Of a DNA stretch of 64,000 nucleotides, positions 43,692 through 52,789 are shown piece after piece. The position numbers were made by a program, and so were the translations under genes. Position 1 is the first letter of the stretch. The number at the start of each line of letters is the position of its first letter. The notes under the pieces are model-generated. The model ran no database searches, was not told the DNA's origin, and worked only from the letters and a program-made list of their open reading frames with translations. Source of the DNA: DAOUJW01 sp965218945 (GTDB lineage Bacteria; Chloroflexota; Dehalococcoidia; Lucifugimonadales; UBA2985); assembly GCA_965218945.1 (NCBI GenBank), contig OZ244718.1:930001-994000 (forward strand). Direction: 5' to 3'.

Positions 43692-45344
43692 TCATGGGGT
43701 CGGCAGCGCCTGGGGCGACTGCGGGTCGGCTGGGGAGCGCCATGCGCGTCCCAGCGGCCCCAGGGCGTCCACGGCCTCTCCGTGGGAGACCCACAGGGGG
43801 ACCGTCACCCCCTCGGCCCGCATCTCCTCCCGCGCCACGCGCAGGAAGTGGGTCCGGGCGATCTCGTCGTCGAAGACGACCAGGACGGCGGGCCTCGCGC
43901 CGTGGTCGTCGGTGGGCCTGTGAGAAGAGAAGTAGCGCAGATAGGGGGCCAGGCGGTCGGACATGGTGGATGGCCGCACGGCCCGTCTCTCCCACTCCAG
44001 GAAGAAGGGCCAGGTCGCATCGTCCTTGCGCAGGACGCCGAAGGCGTCGGGGTTGACGGCGCGCATCCCGCCGTCGTGCCGGAAGTGGCGGGACGCTCTC
44101 CGGGGTGGGTCGAGCTGGACGACCTCCCACCCCAGGAGGCGGGCCTGGGCGGAGAGGGCGGCCACGAAGCCGTGTACGGCTGAGGTGTGCTCCATGTTCC
44201 TGAGCAGCTGCCGCGTCCTCCTGCCGGTCACGTTGCGCCACTCCAGGGGGCCTTCCATGTCTTCGGGGGCGATGCTCCACCGGCTCCTCGCCACGGCGAC
44301 GGAGGTGCGGTCCCTGCGGGCGAGGAGGGAGAGGCCCCGGTCGGTGAGGGCCAGCCGTCCTCGCGCCTCCCGGGGACGGGCCGCCAGGCCGAACCCCTCC
44401 AGGGGGATGACGATGTTGGAGGCCCTCTGGGGCGTGACGTCCATCAGCCCGGCCAGCTCCCCCAGGGCGATCCAGGGCCAGTCTGAGATGAGGTCGAGGG
44501 CGCGCTTCTCGGCGGGCCTGAGCATGACGGGCAGCATCTGGTCGGTCATGTCCGACGCGGCTCCCCTGTCCGGCAGGTCGGCGGGCGGGTCGGCCCGTCC
44601 CGGTTCCGGCTCCACCGGCAGACCGCCGCCGGGGGCCGCCCGCTCGAGGGCGTAGCGCAGGGCGACGGATGCGTCGATACTGGGCGGACTCCATACCGGG
44701 CCGCCCGCTCCGGCCGGGACCGCCTCGCGTTCGAGGGCCAGCAGCGCCGGTGCGTCGGTGGTCGAGAGCGCCCTTCGCGCGTGCCTGAGCCGCACCTCGT
44801 CGGCCGCGAGGACGAGCAGCGTTCCGGGCATCGGCCAGTCGCGCAGCCGCCAGAGGCGCTTGGCGAAGCCCGACCGGTCGGCGGTGAGTCCCTGCCGGAC
44901 GACGCCCACGGTCCTCCCGTCGGGAAGGGTCATGGCGGCGTCCAGGGGGATGGAGCGGTACCAGTGGAAGCGGACGGGGAATGCGACGTCGGAGACGGCG
45001 GAGGCTATGGCGTAGATCGACGCCACGGCGTCCAGGCGCTCCATCAGGCTGCGCCGCCACTGGGCCGAGACGGGCCGGTGGCGCACCAGCTCGTCGGGGG
45101 CCATGCCCTCGTCGCCTGCGAGCCTGCGCAAGCCCGCGGCGGTGAGGTGGAACCTCCGCGCCTGGGGAAGCAGCTCCGTCGCGTGGAGCACGGAGGCGCA
45201 GAGGCCGCCGGACTCCAGTTTTTCGACGGCCTCGTAGACCGCGCCCCTGGACCAGCCGGTGAGGGCGACCATCTCCAGCCGGCTGAGGAAGGGCATGGAC
45301 GCCAGGGTGCGCAGCAGGTCGTGTTCGCATCCTTCGGGTCTCAT
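43692..45344 (-). CDS. replication-relaxation-like protein with internal duplication
   Basis: A 550-residue protein that repeats the same plan twice. Copy 1: winged helix (LLRTLASMPFLSRLEMVALTG, RFHLTAAGLRRLA) and a degenerate sheet part (IPLDAAMTLPDGRTVGVV). Copy 2: winged helix from ~residue 290 (RALDLISDWPWIALGELAGL, GRLALTDRGLSLLARRD) and an intact part from ~385 (HTSAVHGFVAALSAQARLLGWEV, NPDAFGVL, FFLEWERRA, RPAVLVVFDDE). The second half has D...E-x-E spacing like PD-(D/E)xK nucleases. Replication-relaxation proteins occur on actinobacterial and Chloroflexota plasmids. ATGA overlap with the coupling-ATPase gene. It is the best candidate for the element's DNA-processing protein. Confidence 0.75.
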   Translation of the reverse strand: MRPEGCEHDLLRTLASMPFLSRLEMVALTGWSRGAVYEAVEKLESGGLCASVLHATELLPQARRFHLTAAGLRRLAGDEGMAPDELVRHRPVSAQWRRSLMERLDAVASIYAIASAVSDVAFPVRFHWYRSIPLDAAMTLPDGRTVGVVRQGLTADRSGFAKRLWRLRDWPMPGTLLVLAADEVRLRHARRALSTTDAPALLALEREAVPAGAGGPVWSPPSIDASVALRYALERAAPGGGLPVEPEPGRADPPADLPDRGAASDMTDQMLPVMLRPAEKRALDLISDWPWIALGELAGLMDVTPQRASNIVIPLEGFGLAARPREARGRLALTDRGLSLLARRDRTSVAVARSRWSIAPEDMEGPLEWRNVTGRRTRQLLRNMEHTSAVHGFVAALSAQARLLGWEVVQLDPPRRASRHFRHDGGMRAVNPDAFGVLRKDDATWPFFLEWERRAVRPSTMSDRLAPYLRYFSSHRPTDDHGARPAVLVVFDDEIARTHFLRVAREEMRAEGVTVPLWVSHGEAVDALGPLGRAWRSPADPQSPQALPTP

Positions 45345-47920
45345 TCCTCAGCCTCCTCATGCGTCCCGGCGTCGGCGGCCTGCCCACGCCTGCTCCGCCG
45401 GCTCCTGCGATCCGGCCCCTGCTCGGCGTCCGGCTTCTGCTGCTGTTGCCCGCCGTCCTTCCCAACCTCGTCGACGCCCCTGCGGAACTCCTCCACCTTC
45501 AGGTCTCCCTCGGCGTCGCCGTAGGCGACATGCCGTGCGGGGACGGTGTATGCGGACGCCGCCTTGCGGATGCGGGCGGCCGTGCCGGCGTCTCCCTCCT
45601 CCGGCTTCCTGACCATCATGGAGAACGCTGGCATCCGCTCCTTGCCGACGGTGGCGCGGACGTAGCAGTGGTGGACGGGCAGGGACACGATGTCGTCCTC
45701 GGACACCCGGTCCTTGCCCAGCTCCCACACCAGCGTCCTGGCGTCGTTGCCCGCCACCTGGAAGACGGCCAGGCAGCCGACGTTGGCCAGCAGGGTGTCG
45801 CGCATGGTTCGGGAGAGGTCGTCCAGCTTGGCGAGGCTCTGGGTGGCGAGCACGAATGACGCCCCGAACTTCCCGAGCTCGCTGAGCATCGACTCGTAAT
45901 CGACGCCGGGCATCGACTGCATCTCGTCCACGACAACCAACGCCCCTCTGCGTCTGCTGAGGGGCAGGCTTCCCTGCTCCCGTATCACGGCGTCCACCAG
46001 GTTGAGGAGGGACGCGCCCACCAGGGCGGCCACGTCCCTGCCCACTGTCCCCTGTGAGGTGGAGACCAGCAGGACCCCGCCCTCGTGGATGGTGCGGCGC
46101 AGGTCGATGGTGGAGCGGCGCTGTCCCAGGATGGCCCTCGCCCTCTTGGAGGATGCGTAGTAGGAGAGGCGAGTCTGGACGGGGGCCAGGGCCTCGGCGC
46201 GGTACTGGCGGTGCCAGCTTCCGAAGTCCCTGGCCCACCACTCAAGGAGATAGGGGTCGGAGACCTTCTTCAGCACGGAGTTGCGGAAGGGGTCGTTGGA
46301 CAGCAGTCGCAGCCCATCGAGGATGGTGTACTGCTGCTCCGCCTCCACCTGCTCGTTGGCCTCGTGGAGGGTCTTGACGGTCTGCTCCAGGATGGACTGC
46401 ATCCTCGGCCCCCACTGCTCCCAGAGTCCCTTGGCCACGCGCACCACCGAGTCGGCGGTGCGGTCCCGGTCGGCGAAGATGCGGGTGTCCAGCAGGTTGA
46501 TGCCGGGGGAGCGGGTCTCGTCGGACAGGTCTATGAGCTTCACGCGGTCTACCAGCGACTCGGGTACGTGTTCGAGGATGCCGGCCACCAGGTCGGTGTG
46601 GGGGTCTATGACGACGATGGCGTCCGGGTCCCTGCCCGCCGCCTTCTCCCGCATCTTGTGCGTGACGAGATGGTGCATCAGGGTGGACTTGCCCATGCGG
46701 GTGCGTGCGACGTAGAGGTGGTGGCGCCTGAGCAGGTCCTCGGGGAATCGGATCTCCCGCTTGGCTCCCGCGGTGGTGTCGCCGACCAGCGCCCCTCCCT
46801 TGACGCCCTTGGCCGATGGGCTGAGCGCCCTCGCGCCGGACCGCTCCACCAGGGGCGTCTCGTCTCCGGCGCCGGGCGGGTGCCACAGGGCGGCCACCTC
46901 GCGGACGCCGAGGACGCTGCGCCCGGCGAACAGGCCGGGGCCTGCGGGGTGCAGCATCTCCGGGTCGGGGACGGCGGGCCGGACCCTGCCGACCTTGAAC
47001 CGCGCCCCGGCGGGGTTGTCGTAGTGTCGGTAGGCGGCGGCCACCGGACCGAGAAGCTCCCTGGCGCGATGCTGCCCCGTGTCGGCGGGCAGGACGGCGA
47101 CGACCTGTATCTCCGCGTCGAAGGCGATGCGGGAGACCTTCTCCTGTATGAGGATCGGGTCCTCCACCCGCTTGCGGGCCTTCTTCCACCGCCACCAGCC
47201 CCATCCCCCGACGGCCAGCCCCAGGGCCGTTCCGACTCCCAGGAGGGCAGCCTTCCATATCTCCCCGTCCTGCACCCAGAGGTAGCCCTTCAGCGCGGCG
47301 AGACCGCCGATGCCCAACACGGCCATCGTGATGCCGTCCATCTGGAGAGGTTTCGTCTGGAAGGTGTAGGCGGGTTCCCTCGGCTCCATGCCGGGCCGCC
47401 TGTGGGCCTTCTCGAGATGGGGCTGCGACCAGTCTGGGCCGAGGGAGCGCAGCATCAGCCGCGCCACGACGCGCTCCCCCTCGTTGAGGGCCGTCAGAGC
47501 GCCCATCAGGGCGATGAGGGGGTCGGAGCCGGGGTCGAGCAGGTCGTCGTCGCGGAAGGTGCGCAGGGGGACGTACTCCGGGCCGTCGGCCCGCAGGGTC
47601 ATCGACCACGCCTGCTCCCCCTCTTCGAGCCTGAGCGGGTCTTCCTCCGGGTCAAGCCTCTGGATGCGGGCCTGGGGGTAGTGGGCCGAGAGCTGGCCGC
47701 GCACCACGGCGGCGTCGAGGCAGCGGGCCATGAGGGTCACGCCGTCCATGTCGGCGGCCAGCTCCAGGGAGAAGGGCTCGGGCACGGCGATGGACTGGAG
47801 CAGGTTCTCCACGCCCAGGAGCGTGCGCTCCCCGGCTCGCGGCGGCGTCACCGCCAGCAGGACGGGGCCTTTCTTCTCGCTATCGTCTCCGAACAGGATT
47901 TCCTTCGGGTTCAGCTTCAT
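45341..47920 (-). CDS. VirD4/TraD-type coupling ATPase (FtsK/HerA fold)
   Basis: An 859-residue motor protein. The N-terminal ~180 residues form a soluble, TraG-like domain; a hydrophobic hairpin lies at ~200-250 (MAVLGIGGLAALKGYLWV, AALLGVGTALGLAVGGWGWW). Walker A is at ~405-413 (VARTRMGKSTLMHHL), Walker B at ~658-666 (LVVVDEMQSMPG) and a late Arg-finger region is DTLLANVGCLAVFQVAG. It matches the type IV secretion coupling/conjugal-transfer ATPases that pump DNA to the mating channel. The C-terminal 90 residues are low-complexity, charged and Gln-rich. Overlaps the replication-relaxation-like gene by four bases. Confidence 0.9.
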   Translation of the reverse strand: MKLNPKEILFGDDSEKKGPVLLAVTPPRAGERTLLGVENLLQSIAVPEPFSLELAADMDGVTLMARCLDAAVVRGQLSAHYPQARIQRLDPEEDPLRLEEGEQAWSMTLRADGPEYVPLRTFRDDDLLDPGSDPLIALMGALTALNEGERVVARLMLRSLGPDWSQPHLEKAHRRPGMEPREPAYTFQTKPLQMDGITMAVLGIGGLAALKGYLWVQDGEIWKAALLGVGTALGLAVGGWGWWRWKKARKRVEDPILIQEKVSRIAFDAEIQVVAVLPADTGQHRARELLGPVAAAYRHYDNPAGARFKVGRVRPAVPDPEMLHPAGPGLFAGRSVLGVREVAALWHPPGAGDETPLVERSGARALSPSAKGVKGGALVGDTTAGAKREIRFPEDLLRRHHLYVARTRMGKSTLMHHLVTHKMREKAAGRDPDAIVVIDPHTDLVAGILEHVPESLVDRVKLIDLSDETRSPGINLLDTRIFADRDRTADSVVRVAKGLWEQWGPRMQSILEQTVKTLHEANEQVEAEQQYTILDGLRLLSNDPFRNSVLKKVSDPYLLEWWARDFGSWHRQYRAEALAPVQTRLSYYASSKRARAILGQRRSTIDLRRTIHEGGVLLVSTSQGTVGRDVAALVGASLLNLVDAVIREQGSLPLSRRRGALVVVDEMQSMPGVDYESMLSELGKFGASFVLATQSLAKLDDLSRTMRDTLLANVGCLAVFQVAGNDARTLVWELGKDRVSEDDIVSLPVHHCYVRATVGKERMPAFSMMVRKPEEGDAGTAARIRKAASAYTVPARHVAYGDAEGDLKVEEFRRGVDEVGKDGGQQQQKPDAEQGPDRRSRRSRRGQAADAGTHEEAEE

Positions 47921-47998
47921 AGTGGGTGGCCTTCCTTTCCTTGCTTCGGTCGTGTCGTGTTCCAGCCGTTCCGTACCTCTACAGGTCTCCCTCAGTCC

Positions 47999-50251
47999 CT
48001 ACCTGTGCGCTCCCGGTCGCCACTCGATGACCGCCGTCTCCTCCGGGGTGGCCTCGACGCGGACGGGGAAGCGGTTGCCCCTCGCGAGAAGCAGGCCGTC
48101 ACCGCGAGGGCACGAAAGCAGCCATCGCTGGAGGTCTTCCGGCAGGTCGAAGGCGTCGCCAACGGTGCTGATCGCCGCGGCGTCCTGCTGGAGAAGCAGC
48201 TTGAAGGCGGCGTTCTGGAGGAGCGCCCTGCCGGAGTGTCCGGTGATGGTCCTAGACGTGTCCTCGGAGAGAAGGTCCTGCACGTCCTGGGTGATGAACT
48301 GGAGTCCGAGCCGGTGCTTGCGCGCCCGCTTCGCCATGCTCACCATGAAGGCCGCGCCCTCGGGGTGCTGCATGATCGACCACACCTCGTCCACGACCAG
48401 CAGGCGGGGCTTGGGGTCCTGGGCGGCGGCGGCCCACACCGTCTCGGTGCAGACCATCGCGGCGGCGGGCCGGAGCTCCGGTTCGAGCAACCGCAGGTCG
48501 AAGACCGTGACGAGGGCCTCGCTGCCGAGCAGGTCGTCGCCCTCGTCGGAGAGCAGGTGGCGGAGGCTGCCGGTGGCGAAGGGCCGGAGCAGCCGTGCGA
48601 GACCGGGGTCGCCCGCCTCGCTCTCTTGCAGATACTTGTAGAAATCGCGGAAGCCGGTGCGCTCGCGGGGCTGGGCGTAGTAGCCCGCCAGGGCGTGGTC
48701 GAGGGAGGCCCTGCGCTCCGCGCCGAGACTCTCACCCACCATCACCTCGATGAGACGTCTGAGGCTGCCGATGCGTTGCAGCATCTCCTCGGAATCGCCC
48801 CGCTCGATGACGAAGGGGTTCATGCCTTCGCCGGGGACGCCCGGACTGAGAACGCGCCCTCCGGCTGCGCGGGCCATGTCCGCGTACTCGCCCTCCGGGT
48901 CGATGACGTAGGCGGTGATGCCTCTCGTCAATCCCCTGAGCACTCCCAGCTTGGTGGCAAATGACTTGCCGCTGCCCGACCGTGCGAGGACGGCGGTGTT
49001 GGCGTTCAGGTGCGTCCCGTCCCAGGGGTCGTAGACCACGGGGGAGCAGGCCCGCATGTCGATGCCGTAGAGGGTGCCTGAGCGGGTGTCCAGGTCGGGC
49101 GGCGAGAAGGGGAAGAGCCGGGCGATGCTGGACGTGTCCAGGCTGCGCCAATCGGCCACGGCGTTCAGAGCCAGGGGGAGCGTGGACAAGAGACCTTCGC
49201 GCTGCCGGAAGGCCAGGGCGTCCAGCTTGCCCAGGGTGGCGCCGAAGTGGGCCTTCGCCCGCTGGGTCATCTCCTTCAGGGACGCCTCGTCCTTCGCGTG
49301 GAGGGTCACGGACAGGGAAGCGTGAAACAGCCTCTCCCTGCCCCGCTGCACCTCGTCCCTCAGCCGGGTGATGTCCTCCAGGGCGATCTCCGCCTCGGGG
49401 GACATGGTGCGGCCCCGCTTGAAGGAAAGGCTCTGCGCCGACTCGAATCTGACCTTCTGCCACTCAAGGGTCCTCGCCGCCTGCTCAGCGGGTATGGGGC
49501 CGACGTGGACGGAGAGGTCCATCGGCGCGCCCGCCGCCATGAGTCCTTGCAGAAAGCCGGGGGCCAGGGACCGGGGCCAGCGGCCCAGGTGGAGGGAGCG
49601 GACCAGGCGGTCTCCGACGCGCATGTCTCGGCGGCCTATCTCCACCTCGACCGGCGTCTCCTCGTCGCACTCGGCGGGAGAGCCTCCCAGGGCGGCGGAC
49701 ACCAGGAACATGCGAAGCTGGCGCCCTCTCAAGTGGTGGACGGACAGCCCGGCCCTCGCCAGCAGGCCGCGCAGGTCGTCGATGCGCCCGAACTCGCACA
49801 CGGCGTAGAAGCGCCGGTCGAGGATGCCGTCGCGGGACTCAAGCTCGGTCAGCAGTCGCCCAAGGGACTCGGCGGCGGCCTTGGTCTGCGGGGGAAGGTC
49901 GTCCGGCTGGGCCTCCTTGAGGTTCTCCCTCAGCCCTCCCAGGCGGGGCGGGTGCTGCCGGATGAGCAGCTGAGCCGGGAAGTCCAGGGCGTTGAGCGCC
50001 CCGGCGAAGGCCCCCAGCTTCGGCTCGTCGATCTCCAGCCCCATCACCTCGCAGACGCCGAGCTTCACCCCGTCCAGGCGCACCGGGCCGTCGTCGTCCA
50101 GGTGCGACAGCATGAAGAACAGGGGCAGCTCGGGCGGGAGCTTGGGAGCGGATGGCTCGACCGCGCCCCCGGGCGTCTCCTGCGGAGTGGCGGCCTCCCT
50201 CGTTGCGGTCTCCGTTCCTCGCTTAGTGATTCGTTCAAGCAGCTTCTTCAA
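47999..50251 (-). CDS. VirB4/TraC-type conjugation ATPase
   Basis: About 750 residues from TTG 50251, which has AGGGAG nine bases upstream; the open frame further upstream overlaps the pilin gene in another frame and is not coding. The N-terminal domain (CagE/TraE-like, ~30-390) ends in GTLYGIDMRACSPVVYDPWDG. Walker A is ARSGSGKSFATK (~425), Walker B LLVVDEVWSIMQ (~620), followed by the conserved FITQDVQDLLSED and LLQQDAAAI. VirB4 proteins power pilus assembly and substrate transfer on the inner face of the membrane. Next upstream is the small pilin-like gene. Confidence 0.93.
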   Translation of the reverse strand: MKKLLERITKRGTETATREAATPQETPGGAVEPSAPKLPPELPLFFMLSHLDDDGPVRLDGVKLGVCEVMGLEIDEPKLGAFAGALNALDFPAQLLIRQHPPRLGGLRENLKEAQPDDLPPQTKAAAESLGRLLTELESRDGILDRRFYAVCEFGRIDDLRGLLARAGLSVHHLRGRQLRMFLVSAALGGSPAECDEETPVEVEIGRRDMRVGDRLVRSLHLGRWPRSLAPGFLQGLMAAGAPMDLSVHVGPIPAEQAARTLEWQKVRFESAQSLSFKRGRTMSPEAEIALEDITRLRDEVQRGRERLFHASLSVTLHAKDEASLKEMTQRAKAHFGATLGKLDALAFRQREGLLSTLPLALNAVADWRSLDTSSIARLFPFSPPDLDTRSGTLYGIDMRACSPVVYDPWDGTHLNANTAVLARSGSGKSFATKLGVLRGLTRGITAYVIDPEGEYADMARAAGGRVLSPGVPGEGMNPFVIERGDSEEMLQRIGSLRRLIEVMVGESLGAERRASLDHALAGYYAQPRERTGFRDFYKYLQESEAGDPGLARLLRPFATGSLRHLLSDEGDDLLGSEALVTVFDLRLLEPELRPAAAMVCTETVWAAAAQDPKPRLLVVDEVWSIMQHPEGAAFMVSMAKRARKHRLGLQFITQDVQDLLSEDTSRTITGHSGRALLQNAAFKLLLQQDAAAISTVGDAFDLPEDLQRWLLSCPRGDGLLLARGNRFPVRVEATPEETAVIEWRPGAHR

Positions 50252-50271
50252 TTCGTTTTGCTCCCTTGTAT

Positions 50272-50607
50272 CTAGGGTGTTGGGAAGGATGGGATGACGC
50301 CGTGGCTCAGCAGGGCGGCGACGCCCTTGGCCGACAGCACCAGGACGAGGCCGACCACCGCCATGACGACGGCGGTCTTGGCCCTGCCCCCGCCGCGCTC
50401 CTCGCCGCCCTCGGCCATCAGGATGAAACCGGCCCAGACGATGGCGAAGACAGCGAGGCCGGAGCCCGCGTAGGCCATCGCCGTGAGCACGCGGTCGAAG
50501 GCGGCAAGCATCGCTTCCTTCTCTGCCGGGGCCGCGCCGGTGGTAGCCAGCGCGACCCCGGCCAGAAGGGTTGCCGTCAGCCCGTGCCTCACCAGGGCCA
50601 CTCCCAT
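50272..50607 (-). CDS. VirB2/TrbC-like pilin, small membrane protein
   Basis: A 111-residue protein: N-terminal signal-like helix (LTATLLAGVALATTGAAPA), then two membrane spans (YAGSGLAVFAIVWAGFILMA and TAVVMAVVGLVLVLSAKGVAALL) with a short charged loop (EGGEERGGGRAK) between. This is the layout of type IV secretion pilins. The ATG lies inside the last codons of the upstream gene (19-base overlap), and the VirB4 gene follows 20 bases downstream. A second protein of similar plan is at 52329. Confidence 0.8.
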   Translation of the reverse strand: MGVALVRHGLTATLLAGVALATTGAAPAEKEAMLAAFDRVLTAMAYAGSGLAVFAIVWAGFILMAEGGEERGGGRAKTAVVMAVVGLVLVLSAKGVAALLSHGVIPSFPTP

Positions 50608-52304
50608 CCCAGCGCCTCGAACCAGCCGCGCAGTCCGTCCGCGGGCTCCTGCTCGGCGGGCGGGTCCTCGGGCTCGGGCTCCGGCAGGACAAGGACGGCG
50701 AAGGGGTCGTCGGAACCGATTGCGGCCGCAAGGCTCAGTTGCTCCTCGCGGCTGCCGGTAACCGGCTCTCGCTCCACCGTCTCGGCCTTGACGTGCTCCT
50801 TGTGCAGGACGTCCACCGTCACCTCCCTGGCGATGGTGGCGCTGGGGACGTAGGCGTAGGCCGTTGCGGTGGCGGACGCCGTGGACCCGTCCTCGCAGGT
50901 GGCCGTCGCCGTCTGGCTGTCGGAGTCGCTGTCCCCCGGGCGATGCAGGTGCACGGTCCTGGTGACTTGCTCCACCCGCTCCGGGTGGTGGGTGAGCTGG
51001 GTCAGCGGGGGGATGGGGATGCGGAGGCTCGCCTCAAGGCTCACGTCCACGCTCACGGCGTGAATGGCCTCGCCCGCGGGCACGCCGAGCCGGAAGCTCG
51101 TCTCTCCGTTGGGGACGAAGGGGACGCTCTCATGGGACGCGCCGGTCGCGGCGGAGATCGTCCCCGTGATGGCCGTCACCCCGGCGTCCATGAGCGCGGT
51201 CTGGGTGACGCTCTCGTGCCCGGCCACCGTCTGAAGCTCGACCGGGTGCTCGATGCTCGTTACGCACTCGGACACGACGACTCCGCTGACCGCGCCTGGG
51301 GTCCAGCCCAGGGACGCAACTCTCACGTCGCAGAGCTCTCCCTCCAAGACTGGCAGGGGGAAGGGAAGCTGTGCTTCCTCGAAGGTCAGCGCCCCGGCCT
51401 GCCCCAGCGTGTCCTCCCAGGACACGGTGAAGGACGGCGCGGGTCCGTGGAGGGGGAGCGAGTAGTCGATGCGCTCCCCCTCGGCTAGGGTTGCCGAGCC
51501 CCAGAAGCGCAGCCACGTGCCGGTCGGCCCGCCGAAGGCCCGGACGCGGATGTCCAAGGGGGTGGCGGCCCGCAGGGTCACGGCGGCGCGGTCGCCGGAG
51601 ACGGTGAGTCCCTCGACGAATATCCGGCGTCCCTCCACCGGCTCGGTCAGATCGAAGTCGATCTCGTCGCGCCAGGGCTCGTGGTCGTCGGCCAGGGCCG
51701 ACTGCGGGACGGCCGCGACAGCAGCCATGAGGACGGCCAGGGCCACGACCGGAATCCAGCCCATGCGGGGCTTCCTGCGTCTGCTCTGCAAGGTCTCGGC
51801 TTTATGCCCTTGGCCGCTCCTGTTCCCGGCATCCTTCCCCCTGCGCTTGCCGAACCAGCGCATCCGCCCGTTGCGGCGCTCTTTGTTCTTGTGGGTCTTC
51901 CTGTTCTTGCGCAACCTTCCCAACCCGCGCCCGACGCGCTTCGCCATCAGGCTCAGCGGGCCGGGGCCGCTCCTGACCGGCTGCGCCGGCGCAGCCGGCT
52001 CGGCTCTCACCAGCTGGGCGATCTGCCCGGCGTAGACCCGCGCCCCCAGCCGGTACTTGAGAAGGTCGGCGGCCACCAACGGCAGCCGCCGACCGCCTAT
52101 CTTCCCCACGACCATCGCCACGCCGACCAACCCGAAGACGACGGCCAGGGCCATGCGCACCTCGGAGGGGCCGACGGGGGCGTAGCGGTAGGCCCCGTAG
52201 GACAGGGCGCACACGGCCACCACCGCAACGACCTGCGGGAAGGTGAACCCCAGCAGCACCCGGTCCTCGGCCTGAACGTGAGTCGGTACCTCGTGTTCTC
52301 TCAT
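50589..52304 (-). CDS. PrgI-like membrane protein fused to an extracellular domain
   Basis: A 571-residue protein. Residues 1-110 match PrgI: opening VPTHVQAEDRVLLGFTFPQV, two close membrane spans (~20-40, 48-67), then GRRLPLVAADLLKYRLGARVY. A strongly basic linker follows (~130-180). A third span (WIPVVALAVLMAAVAAVPQSALA, ~182-205) leads to a 365-residue external beta-rich part. PrgI normally ends near residue 110-150 and works with VirB4 and VirB6. The ATG of MRWFGKRRGK within the frame could start the second part separately. Probably a channel component carrying its own surface or adhesion domain. Confidence 0.75.
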   Translation of the reverse strand: MREHEVPTHVQAEDRVLLGFTFPQVVAVVAVCALSYGAYRYAPVGPSEVRMALAVVFGLVGVAMVVGKIGGRRLPLVAADLLKYRLGARVYAGQIAQLVRAEPAAPAQPVRSGPGPLSLMAKRVGRGLGRLRKNRKTHKNKERRNGRMRWFGKRRGKDAGNRSGQGHKAETLQSRRRKPRMGWIPVVALAVLMAAVAAVPQSALADDHEPWRDEIDFDLTEPVEGRRIFVEGLTVSGDRAAVTLRAATPLDIRVRAFGGPTGTWLRFWGSATLAEGERIDYSLPLHGPAPSFTVSWEDTLGQAGALTFEEAQLPFPLPVLEGELCDVRVASLGWTPGAVSGVVVSECVTSIEHPVELQTVAGHESVTQTALMDAGVTAITGTISAATGASHESVPFVPNGETSFRLGVPAGEAIHAVSVDVSLEASLRIPIPPLTQLTHHPERVEQVTRTVHLHRPGDSDSDSQTATATCEDGSTASATATAYAYVPSATIAREVTVDVLHKEHVKAETVEREPVTGSREEQLSLAAAIGSDDPFAVLVLPEPEPEDPPAEQEPADGLRGWFEALGWEWPW

Positions 52305-52328
52305 GTGTCTCTCCTTCTCACGTCGGGC

Positions 52329-52640
52329 TTAGTTGTTGCCGGTGGTGCTGCTGTCACCGCCGCCGGGGGCTTCCGGTTCGGGCAGGGCGTCGTCGATGTC
52401 GATTCCCGGGTCCACGACCGCGTTCATCACCAGCTCCACGACGCCGTAGGCGACCAGGGCCAGCACGATGCCCGCCAGGGCGGTCATCATGGCGCTCTTG
52501 CCGCGCTCCATCTGGTGGGGCGCTCCGCTGGCCGTCAGGTACAGGTACGCGCCGTAGATGAAGAAGCCGACGCCCACCGCCCCCACGATCCCCAGCAGGA
52601 TGCCCACCAGGTTCGATATGGTCTGTGTAAGGTCTTCCAT
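52329..52640 (-). CDS. pilin-like small membrane protein of the type IV secretion cluster
   Basis: A 103-residue protein with two hydrophobic helices (ISNLVGILLGIVGAVGVGFFIYGAYLYL and MMTALAGIVLALVAYGVVELVM) joined by a polar loop (ASGAPHQMERGKS), then an acidic, Gly/Ser-rich tail. The layout matches type IV secretion pilin-like proteins that precede PrgI and VirB4 in Gram-positive-type elements. GGAG precedes the ATG; the PrgI fusion follows 24 bases downstream. Confidence 0.78.
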   Translation of the reverse strand: MEDLTQTISNLVGILLGIVGAVGVGFFIYGAYLYLTASGAPHQMERGKSAMMTALAGIVLALVAYGVVELVMNAVVDPGIDIDDALPEPEAPGGGDSSTTGNN

Positions 52641-52789
52641 TCCTTGTCTCCTCTCTGTTATCGAGCGTTCCGCTCGTCTCTATCGGTCGAAGTCCGTAAG
52701 CTCCGCTAGCTGCACATCTCTCGCCTCCGTCGTGGTATTGGTCGGCGCTCTGTCGTCCGCGCTTGTGTGATTTCGCTGTCTCGGTCGGG

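Noticed and set aside
46085..48964. 959-codon rightward open frame
   Set aside because: It is the complement of the coupling-ATPase and VirB4 genes, which have intact Walker motifs. Long antisense frames are expected in G+C-rich DNA.
50252..50731. N-terminal 160 codons of the VirB4 open frame
   Set aside because: They overlap the pilin-like gene and the PrgI fusion in other frames, are Arg/Pro/Gly-rich nonsense, and the TTG at 50251 has a good ribosome site.
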